Of a DNA stretch of 64,000 bases, positions 37,572 to 47,400 are shown in pieces. The notes beneath the pieces were generated by a model, which saw only the letters and a program-made list of their open reading frames with translations, was not told the origin of the DNA and did no database searches. Position 1 is the stretch's first letter, and each line of letters begins with the position of its first letter. The position numbers and the translations under genes are program-made. Origin of the DNA: Hydrogenimonas sp. (GTDB taxonomy: Bacteria; Campylobacterota; Campylobacteria; Campylobacterales; Hydrogenimonadaceae); contig WFYC01000066.1 of assembly GCA_015490295.1 (NCBI GenBank), forward strand, positions 62,001-126,000, written 5' to 3'.

Positions 37572-38467
37572 TAAAAATCCCTCTCTATCATAGCTGTTAC
37601 TATATCCGCCAAAGAGGTTTCACCTGCTCCCTCCATCAGCGAGACAGCCTCATCTCCAAGCTCTTTGGCGTAAAGGTAGGCTTTTTTCAGCGCGCCCGTT
37701 TCGTCCATCATCGCTCTTATCCACTCCTTCTCCTCTTCAGACAGCTTTTTTGCATGAAGAGATTTCAGTCGTTTACGGTCGCTTTCATTCAGCGACTCGA
37801 AAAGATAGATATACGGAAGCGTACTTTTGCCCTCCTCGAAATCGTGCATCGCGGGTTTTCCGAGCTGTTCGCTGCTTTGCGAGATGTCGAGTATATCGTC
37901 TACAATCTGAAATGCGATGCCGAGATTCCGTCCATACACACCGTATATATGAGCATCCTTACCGGCCAGTATAGCGGCAGATGCGGCGGTAGCTTCGATC
38001 AGTGCCGCGGTCTTTTGGTAGATCATCTGCATGTATGCCTGCTCATCCGCATGGAAGCTTTTAGAGAGTCGCACATCCATTATTTCACCGATACTGAGCT
38101 GCGTAACGGCTGAAGCGATTTTCGAGGCTACACTCCGCTCGAATCCCGTCAGCTCCTCGAAACCTTTGGAGTATAGAATATCGCCCATCATAACAGCCTG
38201 CTTGCTGCCTTCGGTGGCGTTCAAAGATGCGACACCCCGACGAACCATGGCATCGTCGATCACATCGTCGTGCAGAAGACTTGCCGCATGGATCATCTCT
38301 ATAATGGCAGCAAGCCGTACTGCATCATCACCTGTACCTGCGATTTTAAGAACGAGTTTTGCACGAAGACGCTTTCCGTGAGGAAGATTTACAAAAAGTT
38401 CCGAAACATATTCATTGGACAGATCATCGATAAACTGCCGCATCAGGGATTCTACACGCTCCAACAT
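37571..38467 (-). CDS. ispB: Polyprenyl (octaprenyl-type) diphosphate synthase
   Basis: Trans-prenyltransferase that builds the menaquinone side chain. Both aspartate-rich motifs are present: LLHDDVIDDAMVRRG and FQIVDDILDIS. GKRLRAKLVL near residue 30 binds the diphosphate substrate. At 298 residues it is at the short end for the family but complete. Chain length cannot be read with certainty. It precedes hemA in the same transcription unit, as in Helicobacter (HP0240). Confidence 0.94.
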   Translation of the reverse strand: MLERVESLMRQFIDDLSNEYVSELFVNLPHGKRLRAKLVLKIAGTGDDAVRLAAIIEMIHAASLLHDDVIDDAMVRRGVASLNATEGSKQAVMMGDILYSKGFEELTGFERSVASKIASAVTQLSIGEIMDVRLSKSFHADEQAYMQMIYQKTAALIEATAASAAILAGKDAHIYGVYGRNLGIAFQIVDDILDISQSSEQLGKPAMHDFEEGKSTLPYIYLFESLNESDRKRLKSLHAKKLSEEEKEWIRAMMDETGALKKAYLYAKELGDEAVSLMEGAGETSLADIVTAMIERDF

Positions 38468-38470
38468 GAT

Positions 38471-38899
38471 CTATTTTTTTCCTTCCGTGTAAAAAATCTC
38501 GCTCATACCGTAATCTTTTATCTTCAGGTCCAGATAAGCCCTCTTCTTTTTTTCATCGAAAGCCTTGAATACGATAAGCGCATAAGGTCTCTCCATCTGC
38601 TTTTTGGATGCATCGGCAGCCTTGGCAAAGAGTCCGATTTTAAAAGTATCCAATCCATACTTCGTGTACAGTATCGGCTGAAAAGTACGTTTTTCATAAT
38701 TTACATGCATTACCAGCGCACCGTTTTTATAAAGCGTCCAGAGAAATTTGAGATTGTGTATGCGTCCGCCCTCACGAATCTGTATCTTTTGCCAACTATC
38801 TTTCTTCAGACTGAAAGCGGCGCTATGGTCCCACTCCCCGGCTGCAAAAAGCGGTGATAGAAAAATAGATACAACCGCAGCCAGAAGGGCTCTACTCAT
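38471..38899 (-). CDS. Conserved periplasmic protein (HP0241-like)
   Basis: No named family is known to me. A signal peptide (residues 1-20, LLAAVVSIFLSPLFA) precedes ~120 residues with alternating hydrophobic and charged residues, suggesting a beta-rich fold (SWQKIQIREGGRIHNLKFLWTL). Its place between the DUF2018 gene and ispB matches HP0241 in Helicobacter. It overlaps the DUF2018 gene by eight bases. A secreted role is inferred from the signal peptide only. Confidence 0.75.
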   Translation of the reverse strand: MSRALLAAVVSIFLSPLFAAGEWDHSAAFSLKKDSWQKIQIREGGRIHNLKFLWTLYKNGALVMHVNYEKRTFQPILYTKYGLDTFKIGLFAKAADASKKQMERPYALIVFKAFDEKKKRAYLDLKIKDYGMSEIFYTEGKK

Positions 38900-39173
38900 T
38901 CTGGGTCAATATATTCGCCGTCAGTTCGATATATCTGCTCTGTATGCAGTTCTCCAGCTCTTCGGAAGGCAGATAGGCACGTTTTCGCACCTCCTCTTCC
39001 AGCGCCTCTTCACCGATCTTCTCCTCGAGCATCATCTCGAGAATACATACTCTTTGAACGAGCTTGTCCAGCTCCAATTCGACAAGATTTCTGTTTGCGT
39101 TGTATACTATGTCAAAAAACTTCGCCTTTGGCGAACCGCCTGTAAAGATATCCTCTTCATCTTCAAAAATCAT
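38892..39173 (-). CDS. DUF2018 family protein (HP0242-like)
   Basis: Acidic, all-helical protein of 93 residues: IFEDEEDIFTGGSPKAKFFDIVYNA then two long helices (LVELELDKLVQRVCILEMMLEE; EEEVRKRAYLPSEELENC). It matches the Campylobacterota-restricted family whose Helicobacter member HP0242 is known for its intertwined, knot-like homodimer. Its function is unknown. It is the first gene of the DUF2018-HP0241-ispB-hemA group, and the short length agrees with the family. Confidence 0.85.
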   Translation of the reverse strand: MIFEDEEDIFTGGSPKAKFFDIVYNANRNLVELELDKLVQRVCILEMMLEEKIGEEALEEEVRKRAYLPSEELENCIQSRYIELTANILTQNE

Positions 39174-39258
39174 ATCTGTAATCCTCTTCCATCATCAAGA
39201 TAAAACCTCCCACTATAATCAATTATTATTCAGTGGCATGGCGCTACAAAAAGGGATA

Positions 39259-41226
39259 TTATACCACATCTTCCTTTTCGGGGCCTTTTTCTATATCCTC
39301 TATCGGTGCCGGCTCTTGAATGTAGTAGCCCTGCGCTACATCTATTCCAAGCTCACGAACCTTTTTGTAAATCATCTCGTTGCTTACAAATTCCGCTACC
39401 GTTCTGATGCCGAGTTTTTTTGCGAAATCTATTATCGCCTCCACGATCACCTGGGCATTTTTGTCGTTATGAATATTTCTTATCAGCGACCCGTCTATCT
39501 TGATAAAGTCGGCTTTAAGCTTTATAAGGTAGGAGAAGTTGGAGTATCCGGTACCGAAATCGTCTATCGCTATCTGGCATCCAAGATCTTTCATTTCGTT
39601 TACGAAACTCTCCACCTCCGGAAATATTTCGATATTTTCACTCTCGAGAAGCTCGAATATCACCCTATGCGCGACACCGTGATGAACAATCCTCTCTTTA
39701 ATATAAGAGACGGTTTCAGGATTCAGGATATCTTCAACCGAAAGGTTGATCGAGAAGGTTAGATTTTTTCTGTTTTTGAAAAAAGCACAGCTTAGCTCCA
39801 CCACTCTCATCGTCATGAACTGATACTGATGGCTCTTTTGCGCAAGAGGAAGAAACTTATATGGCGAGACCACTTCGCCATCCTCTTTGATAAGCCTGAC
39901 AAGTACTTCGTAACCTTTGATTTTCTTGCCCTCTACATCATACAGAGGCTGAGCATATGGAACTATCCTATCTTGCGCGAGGGCACTCTTAATCTCTCTT
40001 ATCCAGTAGATATTCTCTCTGTATTTGGTTTCAAGATTCCACTCTGAAGAGAAGATCATAATCGGCTTTCTTTGCTTTCTGGCCTCTTTCAGAGCCATGT
40101 CGGCCTGCTCTATCATCGGCGCCTCTTCGACTGTACAGCCGATAGTAACACGTATATCTACCCGGTTCTCTTCATAATAGAAGTGGGTTCTTTCTATTTT
40201 GCTACGGACGGAGTTCAAAAAAGCTTTCGCCTCGTCCAGATAGAACTTTCCGTTTTTAATAAGGACGAACTCGTCACCTGAAATACGGTAAGCACGGTCG
40301 ATATCCAGCTCTCCAAGCGTATCGGCGAAGTTTTTCAGAATAATATCTCCGGCACGATGGCCGTAGAGGTCGTTGATTTCTGTAAAGTCATCTATATTCA
40401 CAATTGCTACAAGCGCCTCACTCTGTTTTGAGAGATCGTCCATCAAGGCCCGTCTGTTCGGCAGTCCTGTAAGCTGGTCCGTATAGAGCTGCTGCCACAG
40501 TTGTGCGGTCTTTTCTTCGACTTTTTGGGAAAGAATCTGTTTCATATTCTCCTGCAGATCGGTATATGCAGTTACATTCTCCTGCATCTTCCGAACTGCA
40601 TTCATGATAAGTTTGATCTCTTTGTCATCGCTTTCGCAGTCCAGTACCAGATCTTTACCTTTTACATCATACTCTGCAAGTGCACCTGCTACCTTTTTCA
40701 GAGGTATGAGGCGTTTTCTTATCTGATAAGCGAGAGCTATAAACAGAAGCGTCGCGACAGAGAAAAAGAGAAGCAGAAGACGTGTCATCTTCTGAACCAT
40801 CTCACGATAGTGCATACTGGAGTAGTGAAGCTGAAGCAGCGCTATCTGCTTGTTTCCACCAGGCTCGAAAATGGGAGTCGCTATCTGAAAAGTCTCGGTT
40901 TGAGCGTTCAGCCCGTTGGAGTGGCGCTTCATCTTTCTGATGATCTCTCCGTTTTTCTTCAGGTATACAGCAAGAATATCCTTTTCGGTCATTATCTGCT
41001 TTACGGCCTCATCGACCTTGTCATTGAAGCCCAGATAGAGGTTTATTCCGATCTGCGGTGCGAACATCTTTGCCACAAGTTCCGCCTTTTCCCTCTCCAC
41101 ATCATAGAGGGTCTTTTTTCCTATATGTTCAAAAACGAAAAACATCGACGCTAATACTATAAGAGCGACAAAAAGGACATAAAAGATGATCTTGGTAGAG
41201 AGTGAATACCCTTTCTCACTCTGCAT
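39259..41226 (-). CDS. Membrane GGDEF-EAL cyclic-di-GMP protein
   Basis: Inner-membrane sensor. TM1 at about 12-32, a ~115-residue periplasmic sensor region, TM2 near 150-170, a HAMP-like linker and coiled coil, then GGDEF (about 243-390) and EAL (about 400-640). The cyclase motif is SGDEF, one change from GGDEF. The phosphodiesterase motif is EVL with the rest of the site kept (DDFGTGYSNFSYL, KIDGSL, VAEFVSN, QGYYIQEP), so c-di-GMP hydrolysis looks feasible and synthesis is possible. The ATG at 41226 with AAGG seven bases upstream is preferred to the TTG at 41232. It overlaps the periplasmic gene by 11 bases. Confidence 0.93.
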   Translation of the reverse strand: MQSEKGYSLSTKIIFYVLFVALIVLASMFFVFEHIGKKTLYDVEREKAELVAKMFAPQIGINLYLGFNDKVDEAVKQIMTEKDILAVYLKKNGEIIRKMKRHSNGLNAQTETFQIATPIFEPGGNKQIALLQLHYSSMHYREMVQKMTRLLLLFFSVATLLFIALAYQIRKRLIPLKKVAGALAEYDVKGKDLVLDCESDDKEIKLIMNAVRKMQENVTAYTDLQENMKQILSQKVEEKTAQLWQQLYTDQLTGLPNRRALMDDLSKQSEALVAIVNIDDFTEINDLYGHRAGDIILKNFADTLGELDIDRAYRISGDEFVLIKNGKFYLDEAKAFLNSVRSKIERTHFYYEENRVDIRVTIGCTVEEAPMIEQADMALKEARKQRKPIMIFSSEWNLETKYRENIYWIREIKSALAQDRIVPYAQPLYDVEGKKIKGYEVLVRLIKEDGEVVSPYKFLPLAQKSHQYQFMTMRVVELSCAFFKNRKNLTFSINLSVEDILNPETVSYIKERIVHHGVAHRVIFELLESENIEIFPEVESFVNEMKDLGCQIAIDDFGTGYSNFSYLIKLKADFIKIDGSLIRNIHNDKNAQVIVEAIIDFAKKLGIRTVAEFVSNEMIYKKVRELGIDVAQGYYIQEPAPIEDIEKGPEKEDVV

Positions 41227-41755
41227 CGACAAACCTTACTATGCTGTAAAGAGAAGGTGCAAAGAGAGTCCCGGCTTTTTGAAGTACCGCCCTGTTCATA
41301 TATATGACGGTAGACTGCTCTATAGTCAAGGCGAAAAGCGCTCCATATTTCAAATCTTTGAAATCATACACAAAAACCGGAATCTTTTCACGAAGAGCGA
41401 AATCTACAGCTCTTTTCATATCCTCTTCATCGGCTTTCAAAATATAGAACGCATCGGAGTGAAACGGCGGCTCCAACTCTCTGAAAGTGGCCATCTCCGC
41501 CTCGAAGGAAATACCGCCCAGGCTATGATCGTAATATGCCTCTATCTTGTCGACGATCTTCTCAGCCGTAAACTCGTCTTCAGGCTCGTAAAGTACAGTA
41601 AAGACGACCGGCTTGTTATTGTGCCTGGCTGCAATTCCCTCTTCGAGCATCAAAAGTTTGGGATATATTCTGCTTTGTGCATCAAGAAGCAGTTCGTTAT
41701 AGGTATACCCCCACATCGACTGCCAAAAAATCAGCAAAAGAGCGATATACCGCAT
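41216..41755 (-). CDS. Small periplasmic protein, YfiR/DUF4154-like
   Basis: A signal peptide (residues 1-16, IALLLIFWQSMWG) and ~160 mature residues. The content, a mixed alpha/beta pattern with VVFTVLYEP, FYILKADEEDMKRAV and STVIYMNRAVLQKAGTLFAPSLYSIVRFVD, resembles the YfiR/DUF4154 periplasmic proteins that regulate membrane diguanylate cyclases. The assignment is by pattern, not certain. It begins immediately after the TonB-receptor stop (TAAATG) and overlaps the GGDEF-EAL gene, so it probably links the receptor to the c-di-GMP protein. Confidence 0.72.
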   Translation of the reverse strand: MRYIALLLIFWQSMWGYTYNELLLDAQSRIYPKLLMLEEGIAARHNNKPVVFTVLYEPEDEFTAEKIVDKIEAYYDHSLGGISFEAEMATFRELEPPFHSDAFYILKADEEDMKRAVDFALREKIPVFVYDFKDLKYGALFALTIEQSTVIYMNRAVLQKAGTLFAPSLYSIVRFVDAE

Positions 41756-43831
41756 TTAAAACGCCTTTGCAACTGTAAGCATTACCGTACGGCCCTCTGC
41801 GGGAAAGTCGGTGTCATAGTTATACGGTTCTGACGGGTAGTGAATATCGGCATCGAAAATATTCTTTGCACTCAATCTGATTTTATACCCTTTTCCCCCT
41901 TCATAACCTATGGTCAAGTCCAAAGCGGAGTAAGCAGGAACTTTATCTTTTCTATAATCATAAGTAGCTCTCTTTTTTGAACTGACATAACGGGCTATCA
42001 AACCGGTTTCCCAATTTTCGGAGAGTGCCATATGGTATGTCATTTTGGCCAATCTTTTAGCTACATTGTCGAGCGGCTGATGGTTCGACTTTTTTCCGTT
42101 TAGTTGCGTAAAGTTAAAATAGAGTCTTCCTATTTTCAGTATATGTGTTTTATACTCAACAGTCACCCCCCAAATATCTGAACTTCCGCTGTTTCTGTAT
42201 TGATGGTCACTATTGAGATTGTCGATTTGATCACTATTTTTTAGATAGAATAGATTCAGTTGAACGAACTCGTCGATTCCGAATCTGTGAATATAAGCTC
42301 CCTCCCAGGCATTGACAACTTCCGGATCAAGATTGTGGTTCCCGACGCGTGCACTGTTGTTCAGCGTATAGACCTCCTGCCATGAAGGAGTACGGATAGA
42401 GCGACTGTAGATGAGCTTGTAGACATTGGAGCTGTCAAACTGATATACCGCTGAAACTCTAGGATTAAATTGGGTCGAAATATTGTTGTTTTTCTCGATA
42501 TTCAAACCGGCCTGAAAAGTCAAACTCTTAGAATACCGATAGCGATCCTGAAGAAAAACTCTCCATGTAGTACGCTCTGCATCCGGGTCGGTAAAGGGCA
42601 AAATTTCAGAATAGTCCAAAAGACCTATGCCGTCAGAACGGTCTGTAGTTATGGTAAGTTCCTTCAGTGTCTCATCTTTGGATACAAAATAACCAAAATC
42701 AAACCTGTGAGATTCAAAACCGTCGGATGTCGCATAAGTACTTTGATATATTTGCCTCTGATTTACTTCGTGTATGCCATAAAATCCATCCGGGAATGCC
42801 AAAGGTTGTTCTATAAAACCGTTTGAAGTTAGTGTAACTGGGAAAATCAACCCTTGTGGTGCAAGCATAGATGCACTCTTAAACGAACTAAGTTTAACTC
42901 CTCCCTTCACAGAAATAATCCAGTCTTTGAAACTCTTTTCATAACTTACTTGAGCATATGAGAAAGGGAATTTTGCATGGTCGGATGGTTGCGGAAGCAT
43001 TCCATTAATACCGAATGCACTTCCTCTTTCATAATATAACGTTCTAGCGTCAAGTCTAAAAGCGCCATATTGCACGCGTAATCCCATCATATAGCTGCGC
43101 ATCCATAAAGGCGCTTCCCCATCTCTTGAAAGAGGTACGTTTACAGCGCCGTAACGCCTGGTAGACAAGGCATCTTTGCCTACCGGCAAAGACTTTTCAT
43201 CCTGCTGGTAGTAAATATCGGCATAAACAGATAATTCATCTGCTTCATGCCTGAAAACCGCTCCACCCATTTTATAGTCATAACTTCCGGCTTTCACTAC
43301 AAACCTTTTTTGGTTCCCCTCCATAGGTAAATGCTCGGCATAAGTAATTACTCTTATAGAACCGGCATACGCATTGACCCCATTACTTATACCTCCGGGG
43401 CCTCGTGTAACTTCAATACGTTTTATCATCTCAATGGGCATAGAGAGCCATGCACCGTAACTGTCGAAAAAGAGATCATTTACTTCAACATCATCAACGA
43501 ATAGTTTGCTTTGACCAAATGCGAATGGATTCGAACCTCGAAAGACAAGACGTTGATTATCCATATTGTCTGTCGCGATATCTACTCCAGGTACCAACTG
43601 CAACGCTTCTTTTAGATTTGAAACACCTAACTTCTCTAGTTCTTTACCGGAGAATACTGAAATTATATATGGTTGATATGGTTCACTTATTTTGGTCTGT
43701 TCTGCAAGTTTTCCTATTTCATGTGCATCTTTACCAATACTTTTTACAAGATTTTTAACATTTAAATCACTACCATTTGCTGCCAAATAAAAAGTTGAAA
43801 TCGTTAAAAAAATATTAATAAACTGTTTCAA
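41756..43831 (-). CDS. TonB-dependent outer-membrane receptor
   Basis: A signal peptide (1-20) and a plug domain (about 50-160: VFSGKELEKLGVSNLKEALQLVPGVDIAT, VFRGSNPFAFG, IEVTRGPGGISNG) precede a ~500-residue beta barrel that ends in phenylalanine, as outer-membrane barrels do. The start is TTG with AAGGAG six bases upstream, 17 bases inside the acyltransferase gene. No siderophore-specific feature is visible, so the ligand is unknown. The barrel and plug DNA is clearly more AT-rich than the flanking housekeeping genes. TonB-ExbBD are not in the window. Confidence 0.95.
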   Translation of the reverse strand: MKQFINIFLTISTFYLAANGSDLNVKNLVKSIGKDAHEIGKLAEQTKISEPYQPYIISVFSGKELEKLGVSNLKEALQLVPGVDIATDNMDNQRLVFRGSNPFAFGQSKLFVDDVEVNDLFFDSYGAWLSMPIEMIKRIEVTRGPGGISNGVNAYAGSIRVITYAEHLPMEGNQKRFVVKAGSYDYKMGGAVFRHEADELSVYADIYYQQDEKSLPVGKDALSTRRYGAVNVPLSRDGEAPLWMRSYMMGLRVQYGAFRLDARTLYYERGSAFGINGMLPQPSDHAKFPFSYAQVSYEKSFKDWIISVKGGVKLSSFKSASMLAPQGLIFPVTLTSNGFIEQPLAFPDGFYGIHEVNQRQIYQSTYATSDGFESHRFDFGYFVSKDETLKELTITTDRSDGIGLLDYSEILPFTDPDAERTTWRVFLQDRYRYSKSLTFQAGLNIEKNNNISTQFNPRVSAVYQFDSSNVYKLIYSRSIRTPSWQEVYTLNNSARVGNHNLDPEVVNAWEGAYIHRFGIDEFVQLNLFYLKNSDQIDNLNSDHQYRNSGSSDIWGVTVEYKTHILKIGRLYFNFTQLNGKKSNHQPLDNVAKRLAKMTYHMALSENWETGLIARYVSSKKRATYDYRKDKVPAYSALDLTIGYEGGKGYKIRLSAKNIFDADIHYPSEPYNYDTDFPAEGRTVMLTVAKAF

Positions 43832-44408
43832 AGAAAAGCTCCTTGTTCAACTTTATTAACTCATCCGTAAACATAACGCATGGTGCACGCAATCTATTTC
43901 CATACAACTGATAAGACCCAATGGGATGATAGGGCATTTTCAAAATCAGAAGTAGTCTTAAAAAACTCTCTTCCAACGAACCATAGGAACAAACAATGCC
44001 CATATCTTTCATCTTTTTGCCTGCATTGATCTTAACCAAATCGATTATTTGTTTTGTATTTTTTATACCTCTGCAATCTTTTCTTATGAATATACGAGAT
44101 AGTTCCCCGATTGTCTCACTCTCTTCATACGGCAGTAGTTTCAGTTTTTCTCTTTCGTCTATTTTCAGTGCATTTGCAGCCGGATATCCAATTTTAGAAT
44201 GATGGACCAAGCGTACACAGGCCGCAAGTTTTTCATATTTGTCAAAAAAAGCATACTGTATGCTATACTTATCATACCTATCGCTCTCATATTTATCTGG
44301 ATAATTATTTTTGTCAAAAATCCCCTCTTCTTCACATGCTATCTGATACCTAAAACGATAAATTTCTTTTATTAATCTTTCATCTTTTGCTTCAATACAT
44401 TTGAACAT
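43815..44408 (-). CDS. N-acyltransferase of the LuxI / FeeM / exosortase-associated type
   Basis: A 197-residue GNAT-fold protein. The spacing of conserved residues fits autoinducer-synthase-like enzymes: EIYRFRYQIACEEEGIF, then YESDRYDKYSIQYAFF, then LAACVRLVHHS, then ETIGELSRIFIRK. These correspond to the Arg, Asp-Asp, Arg and Glu-Arg positions of LuxI and of the N-acyl amino acid synthases and PEP-CTERM-associated acyltransferases. It may join a fatty acyl group to an amine to make a signal or a lipid; the product is unknown. The ORF track starts at 44468, but AAGGTGG precedes the ATG at 44408. It heads the operon with the TonB receptor. The gene is AT-rich, suggesting acquisition. Confidence 0.78.
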   Translation of the reverse strand: MFKCIEAKDERLIKEIYRFRYQIACEEEGIFDKNNYPDKYESDRYDKYSIQYAFFDKYEKLAACVRLVHHSKIGYPAANALKIDEREKLKLLPYEESETIGELSRIFIRKDCRGIKNTKQIIDLVKINAGKKMKDMGIVCSYGSLEESFLRLLLILKMPYHPIGSYQLYGNRLRAPCVMFTDELIKLNKELFFETVY

Positions 44409-44475
44409 TTTAAACCACCTTATTGCTTTAAGAATTATTATCACAAAGATGAGCTTAAATTTACTCAAATAGTCG

Positions 44476-47400
44476 TCATTTCGGGTGTTTTATCTCTATT
44501 TTGTATAGAATCGAAAAGAGCAGAGGTACGAAATAGAGGTTCAGTACCGTCGCCCAGATGAGTCCGAATCCCAGGGTTACCGCCATCGGCTGCAGAATCA
44601 GTGCCTGTCCCGAAGCGAAAAACATGAGTGAAGAGAGCCCAAGGACCGTCGTTATCGATGTGAGCAGTATCGGTCTTAGCCTTAGCTTTGCTCTCTCCAG
44701 CAGCGAATCGAGGTCTTTACACTTTTTTATGAAATCTATCATTATGAGGCCGTCGTTGACGACAACTCCCGAGAGTCCCACGATACCTATGAGACTCGGC
44801 ATCGTCAGGTTTATACCCATGATGTAGTGGCCTATCAGAACGCCGAGTATCGAAAGCGGTATCGTCGAAAGTGTGATCAGCGGCAGAGCTATCGAATCAA
44901 ACATCCAGACGAGCGCCACGAAGATCAGAAAGATCGCTATGACCGCCGACTGTATAATCTCCCGTTTTACAGTTCGGTTCTCCTTCTCCTCCCCTTTTAT
45001 ATCTATGGAGATCCCCTCCTTTTCTAGATTCTTGAAAAGCGGAGCGAGCCTCTCCATCACCTCGGCGGATGTAACGAGACGCTTATTCAACGATGCATAG
45101 ACGGTGCTGACCCTCTCTCCGTCCACCTTGAAGATCTTCGCGAAGCTCTTCTTTCTCTCGAAATCCGCTATCTCGTAAAGCTTCACCCACTCCATGCGGC
45201 CTGGGACCTGCAGTTCGAAGCGCTTCAGCGTCTCGTAACGCTCCTTGTTCATATCTTCCATGCGGATGCGAACCAGGCCCTCGTCGTTGAACATCTTCGC
45301 ATACTCACCTTTGAGAAAAAACGGCTGCAGTGCGGCGGTCAGGGCACCTTCGGTAAATCCAAGCAGCTGCCCGTAGCTGTTCAGTCTGAGCTTCAATTCG
45401 TCTTCACCCTCTTTCGCATCGTCGCTTATGTTATGTACTCCATCTATTTTCGAGAGCTCGTCTTCCACCTTTTTGAGCGCCGAATAGACCTTTTGGGCAT
45501 CTCCGCCGAAAGATATCTCGATATCGCTCTTTACGATTCCGGCCTGCGGCACTATCACGTTCAACTCTTTAAAGAGCGGTCCGTAGCTGTCCTTTTTAAG
45601 CCTGAAAGGCTCTACGATCTTCTGAATCTGCTCAGCCACCTCCTGTGCCGAGCGCTTTCTCATCATGTCGGAGTCGTTGTATTCCGGGCTCAGGTAGGGG
45701 TTTATGTAGCGGTCGAAGAAGTTCTTCGGCACCGGCTCATGGAGATTCACGAATATATGAAACAGATTGTCCGCATGCTCCCCTTTATTGTTACTGTCTA
45801 CCTTCAGCCCGATTACTGCGGTTATCGAAGATACATCCTCTTCGGGAAGCCTCTTGAGCAGCTCCCGCTCCAGTTGTGTGACTATCTTTTCGTTTTCGAA
45901 AAGGTCGTTGTTTATATCTACCTCGCCGTTTACATATATCTGGGTGGTGTCGAAATCGGGAAAGAGCTGAAAACGGCTCTGCTTGGCAAGTATATAGGTC
46001 ATCGATCCGATAAAAAGAAGCATGAGAAAGACGGAAAGATACCTGTGTCTGACCATGGGTCGCAAAATAGCCGCGTAGATTTTATAGTTTTTCTCCCAAA
46101 AACGGCGTGTGAAGCTCGCCTCTTTTGTAGGTTTGAGTATATCTTTCGCATGCAGAGGAAGAAAATAGAACGCCTCGAACAGCGAGCTTACAAGCAGAAT
46201 GCTTATCATGACCGGAAGCACTTTTATAAACTCACCCAGCTTGCCGCTGAGCATCAGAAGCGGTAAAAACGCGAATACAGTCGTCATCGTGGCAGTAAGA
46301 ACCGCAGGAAACATCTCCACGGAACCCTTTATGGCCGCCTCTTTCGGCTCCATCCCCTCCTCAATATAGCGGTAGATGTTTTCGGCTACGACGATAGCTT
46401 CATCCACGAGCATACCCAGGGCTATCAGAGTACCAAGAAGCGTGAGCATATTGAGGCTGTAGCCGAGAATCTCGGAGGCGACCAGGCCTATCATGAAGCT
46501 TACCGGAATGCCTACCGCGACGACGAGTGCGATTCTGGCATTGACGAAAAGAAGCATCGACAAAAATACGAGGCTGAGACCGAAGATTATATTGGAGACT
46601 ACGGTATTGAGACGGTTCTTTATCCATATGGAGGTGTCGGTATAGACATTGAAGGTAAGATCCTGATAGCGTTTCGAGTAGCCCGAAAGGAGCTCCCTGA
46701 TCTGCTTTGAGAGGGCTATCGCGTTACCATCTTCGGACTTGCTGACGGAGATGGAGACATTCTTTATGCCGTTAAAGTGGGAGATCTCCGACGGATCGCT
46801 GAGTGTAAACTTCACCTCTGCGATATCTTTGAGCCTGATCGTCTTTCCGTCTATCCTTAAAAGTGTCTCACCCAGGGCCTTCGCATCTTTTTCACCGTTT
46901 ATCGTACTTACGAAAAGGTGGTTACCCCGCTCCTTGATAAAGCCTATAGGAAATATGGAGGCGATATTCGACAGAGCGCTCACGACCGAACGTTTCGTAA
47001 GTCCGTAAGCCGCAATCTTTTCGGAATTCAGAAGTATATCGAGCTCATCGTCGGCGTCGCCGTAGACGGCAATGTCGCTAAGGTCCTTGAAATAGGCCAG
47101 GTCGCCCTTTATCTCCTGCGCTACCTGAAGCAGCCTCTTTTTCGGAACATCTCCGGCCACCGCTATGATGACGAGAGGAAAACTTCTCTTTGCCACCTTG
47201 GCGATGGGCTCGTCCATATCCGAAGGGAGATCCCGCCGGATATTGGCGATGATATCTTTGACGTCGCTTAGAGCCAGGTCCGCATCGTTTCCGGGCTTTA
47301 TGTCGGCACCTATCGAGAAAGAGCCGTTTTTGATAACGGACTCTATGGTATCTATTTCGCTCAGGTTCTTCAGGCCGTCCTCTATGGAGTGCACGGCCAT

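Noticed and set aside
45433-46266. 277-residue plus-strand ORF opposite the RND gene
   Set aside because: Mirror frame of the RND transporter, no domain content.
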